From: Saprospiraceae bacterium
GTDB lineage: Bacteria; Bacteroidota; Bacteroidia; Chitinophagales; Saprospiraceae
NCBI GenBank assembly: GCA_026129545.1
Contig: JAHCHX010000001.1
Coordinates: 557,501-621,500 of the forward strand
DNA length: 64,000 bases
Direction: 5' to 3'
Part shown: one piece after another, positions 62,852 to 64,000 of the stretch
Layout: each line of letters begins with the position of its first letter
Numbering within the stretch: position 1 is the first letter of the stretch
Program-made: the position numbers and the translations under genes
Notes under the pieces: model-generated
What the model saw: the letters and a program-made list of their open reading frames with translations, nothing else
Told to the model about the DNA's origin: nothing
Databases searched by the model: none

Positions 62852-64000
62852 CCCAGCCGCCGTTGGGATATTGCCGTTCGGCGAGGGTGTTGATGGCGCG
62901 TTCGCGCTCGTCGGCCATGCGGTTGAGGTCGAACAAGAGGGCGATGTTTTGCTTTTGTTGTTCCTCGTTTTGCGCGTCGAGCACCCAGGGGGTTTCTTCC
63001 AAAAGTGCGTATTTCAACTCTTGATTTTTGCTCAAATTGCTCTTGAGCGCGTCGGTGCCTTTCCAGCGGTCGTAGATTCTGCGGATGTTCGGCATTTTTT
63101 CTGTCACGCTGGAAGCCAGGGTGTTGGCATAAAAGCGACTAAAAATCTGTTCCGAACATTCGTGGGGGAACTCCATCAGGTAGGGTAGGGCTTGCACGGC
63201 GTACCATGCGGGGTTGCTCGTGAATTCCAACGTGTATTTTTGAGTGACGAGGGATGAGTTGCTTCCCGACGGCGCGTTTTTCAGGTTTTCAAAAACAAAC
63301 TCTTTCGTTTGGTTGCCGCGCACGGTGATGGGCAGGGTCTCTGTCACGAGCATCCGGTTGGTCACGACGGGGACGGTGCTCTCTTCGCCGTCCTTGAAGT
63401 TCTTGCTGTCGGCGAAGATTTGCCAAGTCACGGCACCGGTGAAATCTTCCGGCACTTTGATTTTCCAACTCAACGGCGAAGACTGCCCGGCAGGGGTGGT
63501 GAAGTTTGCCTCGCGGCTGCTGCTGGTCATCCCGAAGACACTTTCCAACGGCTGCAAGGTGTTGGCGTCCAACAGGCTGAGGGTGGCTTTGCCGTTGAGG
63601 GTTTCTTGCGAGAGGTTGCTGACTTTGGCCGAAAACTCGATTTCGTCGCCGGCGCGGAGGAAGCGCGGTGGGTTGGCGAGCACCATGAGTTCTTTCTGCG
63701 TCACGACTTCTTTCACCGAAATAGCCTGTTGCAAATCCTTCGTGTGGGCGTAGGTGAGCAGTTTCCAGCGCGTGAGCGCCTCGTTCATGGTGAATTTCAG
63801 CACCACGTTGCCGGCTGCGTCGGTGCGCATTTCTGGGAAAAAGAAGACGGTTTCGTTTAGGTTGCGGCGGATGGGGGTTGGCGGGGCGGGAGCGGGTTCG
63901 CCGCCGCCCATGCCATCCGGTGCTTGTGGGGCGGTCGCCTTGTCTTGTATGATTGTTTCGGCTTTTCCCGTTGCTACCTCTGCCTCCATCATCATGTCCT
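61515..64000 (-). CDS. Alpha-2-macroglobulin-family protein with thioester, N-terminus off the right edge
   Basis: The frame is open to the right edge (last ~828 codons seen); the true start is outside the window. Shows the alpha-2-macroglobulin middle (NETVFFFPEMRTDAAGNVVLKFTMNEALTRWKL) and the internal thioester CSEQ at 63148-63159 in FPHECSEQIFSRFYANTL. Helical toroid repeats follow (NGGWAWFPGGRDSWHITQHI; ATAEAVYALLLHGDNWL), then a C-terminal beta domain ending VRVRVE. Bacterial homologues are large (~1500-2000 aa) periplasmic protease traps; the Cys-x-Glu-Gln is the reactive thioester. Its 3' half is duplicated in a degraded form at 59799-61136. Confidence 0.92.
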   Translation of the reverse strand, partial: DMMMEAEVATGKAETIIQDKATAPQAPDGMGGGEPAPAPPTPIRRNLNETVFFFPEMRTDAAGNVVLKFTMNEALTRWKLLTYAHTKDLQQAISVKEVVTQKELMVLANPPRFLRAGDEIEFSAKVSNLSQETLNGKATLSLLDANTLQPLESVFGMTSSSREANFTTPAGQSSPLSWKIKVPEDFTGAVTWQIFADSKNFKDGEESTVPVVTNRMLVTETLPITVRGNQTKEFVFENLKNAPSGSNSSLVTQKYTLEFTSNPAWYAVQALPYLMEFPHECSEQIFSRFYANTLASSVTEKMPNIRRIYDRWKGTDALKSNLSKNQELKYALLEETPWVLDAQNEEQQKQNIALLFDLNRMADERERAINTLAERQYPNGGWAWFPGGRDSWHITQHIVSGFGHLKQLGAFNAEKDPVAAGMLDRAISYCDAKLAEQYRELERLVQEGKAKWDDDHLDGMAIHYLYARSFFQPQPDPQQGGAKPGREHSYYLSQAEKYWLKKGLYQEGMLALALHRSGRPDAAQRIVASLRERALVKEELGMFWPVDWGYYWYQLPVETQALMVEVFDEVAQDRKAVEELRIWLLKNKQTNRWESTKATAEAVYALLLHGDNWLQNTKPVQVSLGGKTLKPNEYEPGTGYFKQNWGRAEVKNSWSNIKVENPNPNIVWGAAYWQYFEDLDKIKDFQKTPLTIVKQLFKEENSPTGPVLKPVAEGQTLKRGDKIKVRIEIRVDRAMEYVHLKDMRAAGFEPVNVLSGYRWQDGLGYYESTKDLATHFFIDYLPRGTFVFEYPLFVSHKGDMSNGVTTMQCMYAPEFTSHSKGVRVRVE

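Noticed and set aside
1..64000. tRNA, rRNA or riboswitch genes
   Set aside because: Reading the intergenic regions showed no T-loop/anticodon arrangement or known riboswitch core; a covariance-model search would be needed to exclude them fully.

Overview
The window comes from a high-GC member of the Bacteroidota, most likely the Saprospiria (Haliscomenobacter/Lewinella-like). The evidence is TANNTTTG-type promoter boxes, SusC/SusD and other TonB receptors, type IX secretion (T9SS) sorting domains, PKD-like cell-surface proteins and lipoproteins with a Cys near residue 25. No tRNA, rRNA, CRISPR array or intact insertion sequence was seen. No taxonomic search could be run.

Layout. 1-1079: right part of a beta-propeller protein running off the left edge (minus strand). 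1290-18959 (minus): a tandem array of six complete ~2.8 kb units plus one truncated gene. Each unit is a small Cys-rich lipoprotein gene followed by a ~668-aa secreted PKD-like repeat protein gene. A recognisable promoter lies before each small gene, and in most units a hairpin lies between the two genes. 19170-23841: ppiD-like foldase, aldehyde dehydrogenase (minus), an unusual 0.6 kb intergenic region, and ribosome hibernation factor hpf. 24012-27553: His-rich small protein, TonB receptor and lipoprotein, a likely metal-uptake operon. 27932-30316: DUF2807, DUF1573 and recF.

30329-41844 looks like a phosphonate-use island. It holds a PhnX-like HAD hydrolase, an MFS-type permease (DUF5690-like), an FAD amine oxidase, a surface phosphodiesterase lipoprotein, a PhnZ-like HD-domain oxygenase with its active-site residues conserved, and a SusD/SusC pair. 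A plausible flow is: the surface phosphodiesterase frees phosphonate headgroups, SusCD imports them over the outer membrane, the permease carries them over the inner membrane, and two C-P-cleaving routes (oxidase plus HAD; PhnZ) release phosphate. Several gaps in the island carry short tandem repeats.

42154-51631: two unrecognised proteins, an outer-membrane barrel protein, a Crp/Fnr regulator, glgB, a Uma2 endonuclease, queG and a cystathionine synthase/lyase gene. 51769-58894: two large surface proteins. One has a CHU_C T9SS domain but two frameshifts in homopolymers; the other has choice-of-anchor L, Calx-beta, five near-identical 52-aa repeats and a type A T9SS signal. 59035-64000: a truncated thiol-motif protein, a large hairpin element, a 1.7 kb direct duplication whose first copy is riddled with single-base indels, and a thioester-containing alpha-2-macroglobulin running off the right edge.

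Caution: the frameshifts at ~4818, ~15168, ~52338 and ~53899 and the noisy duplication at 59.4-61.1 kb may be sequencing or assembly errors rather than biology.
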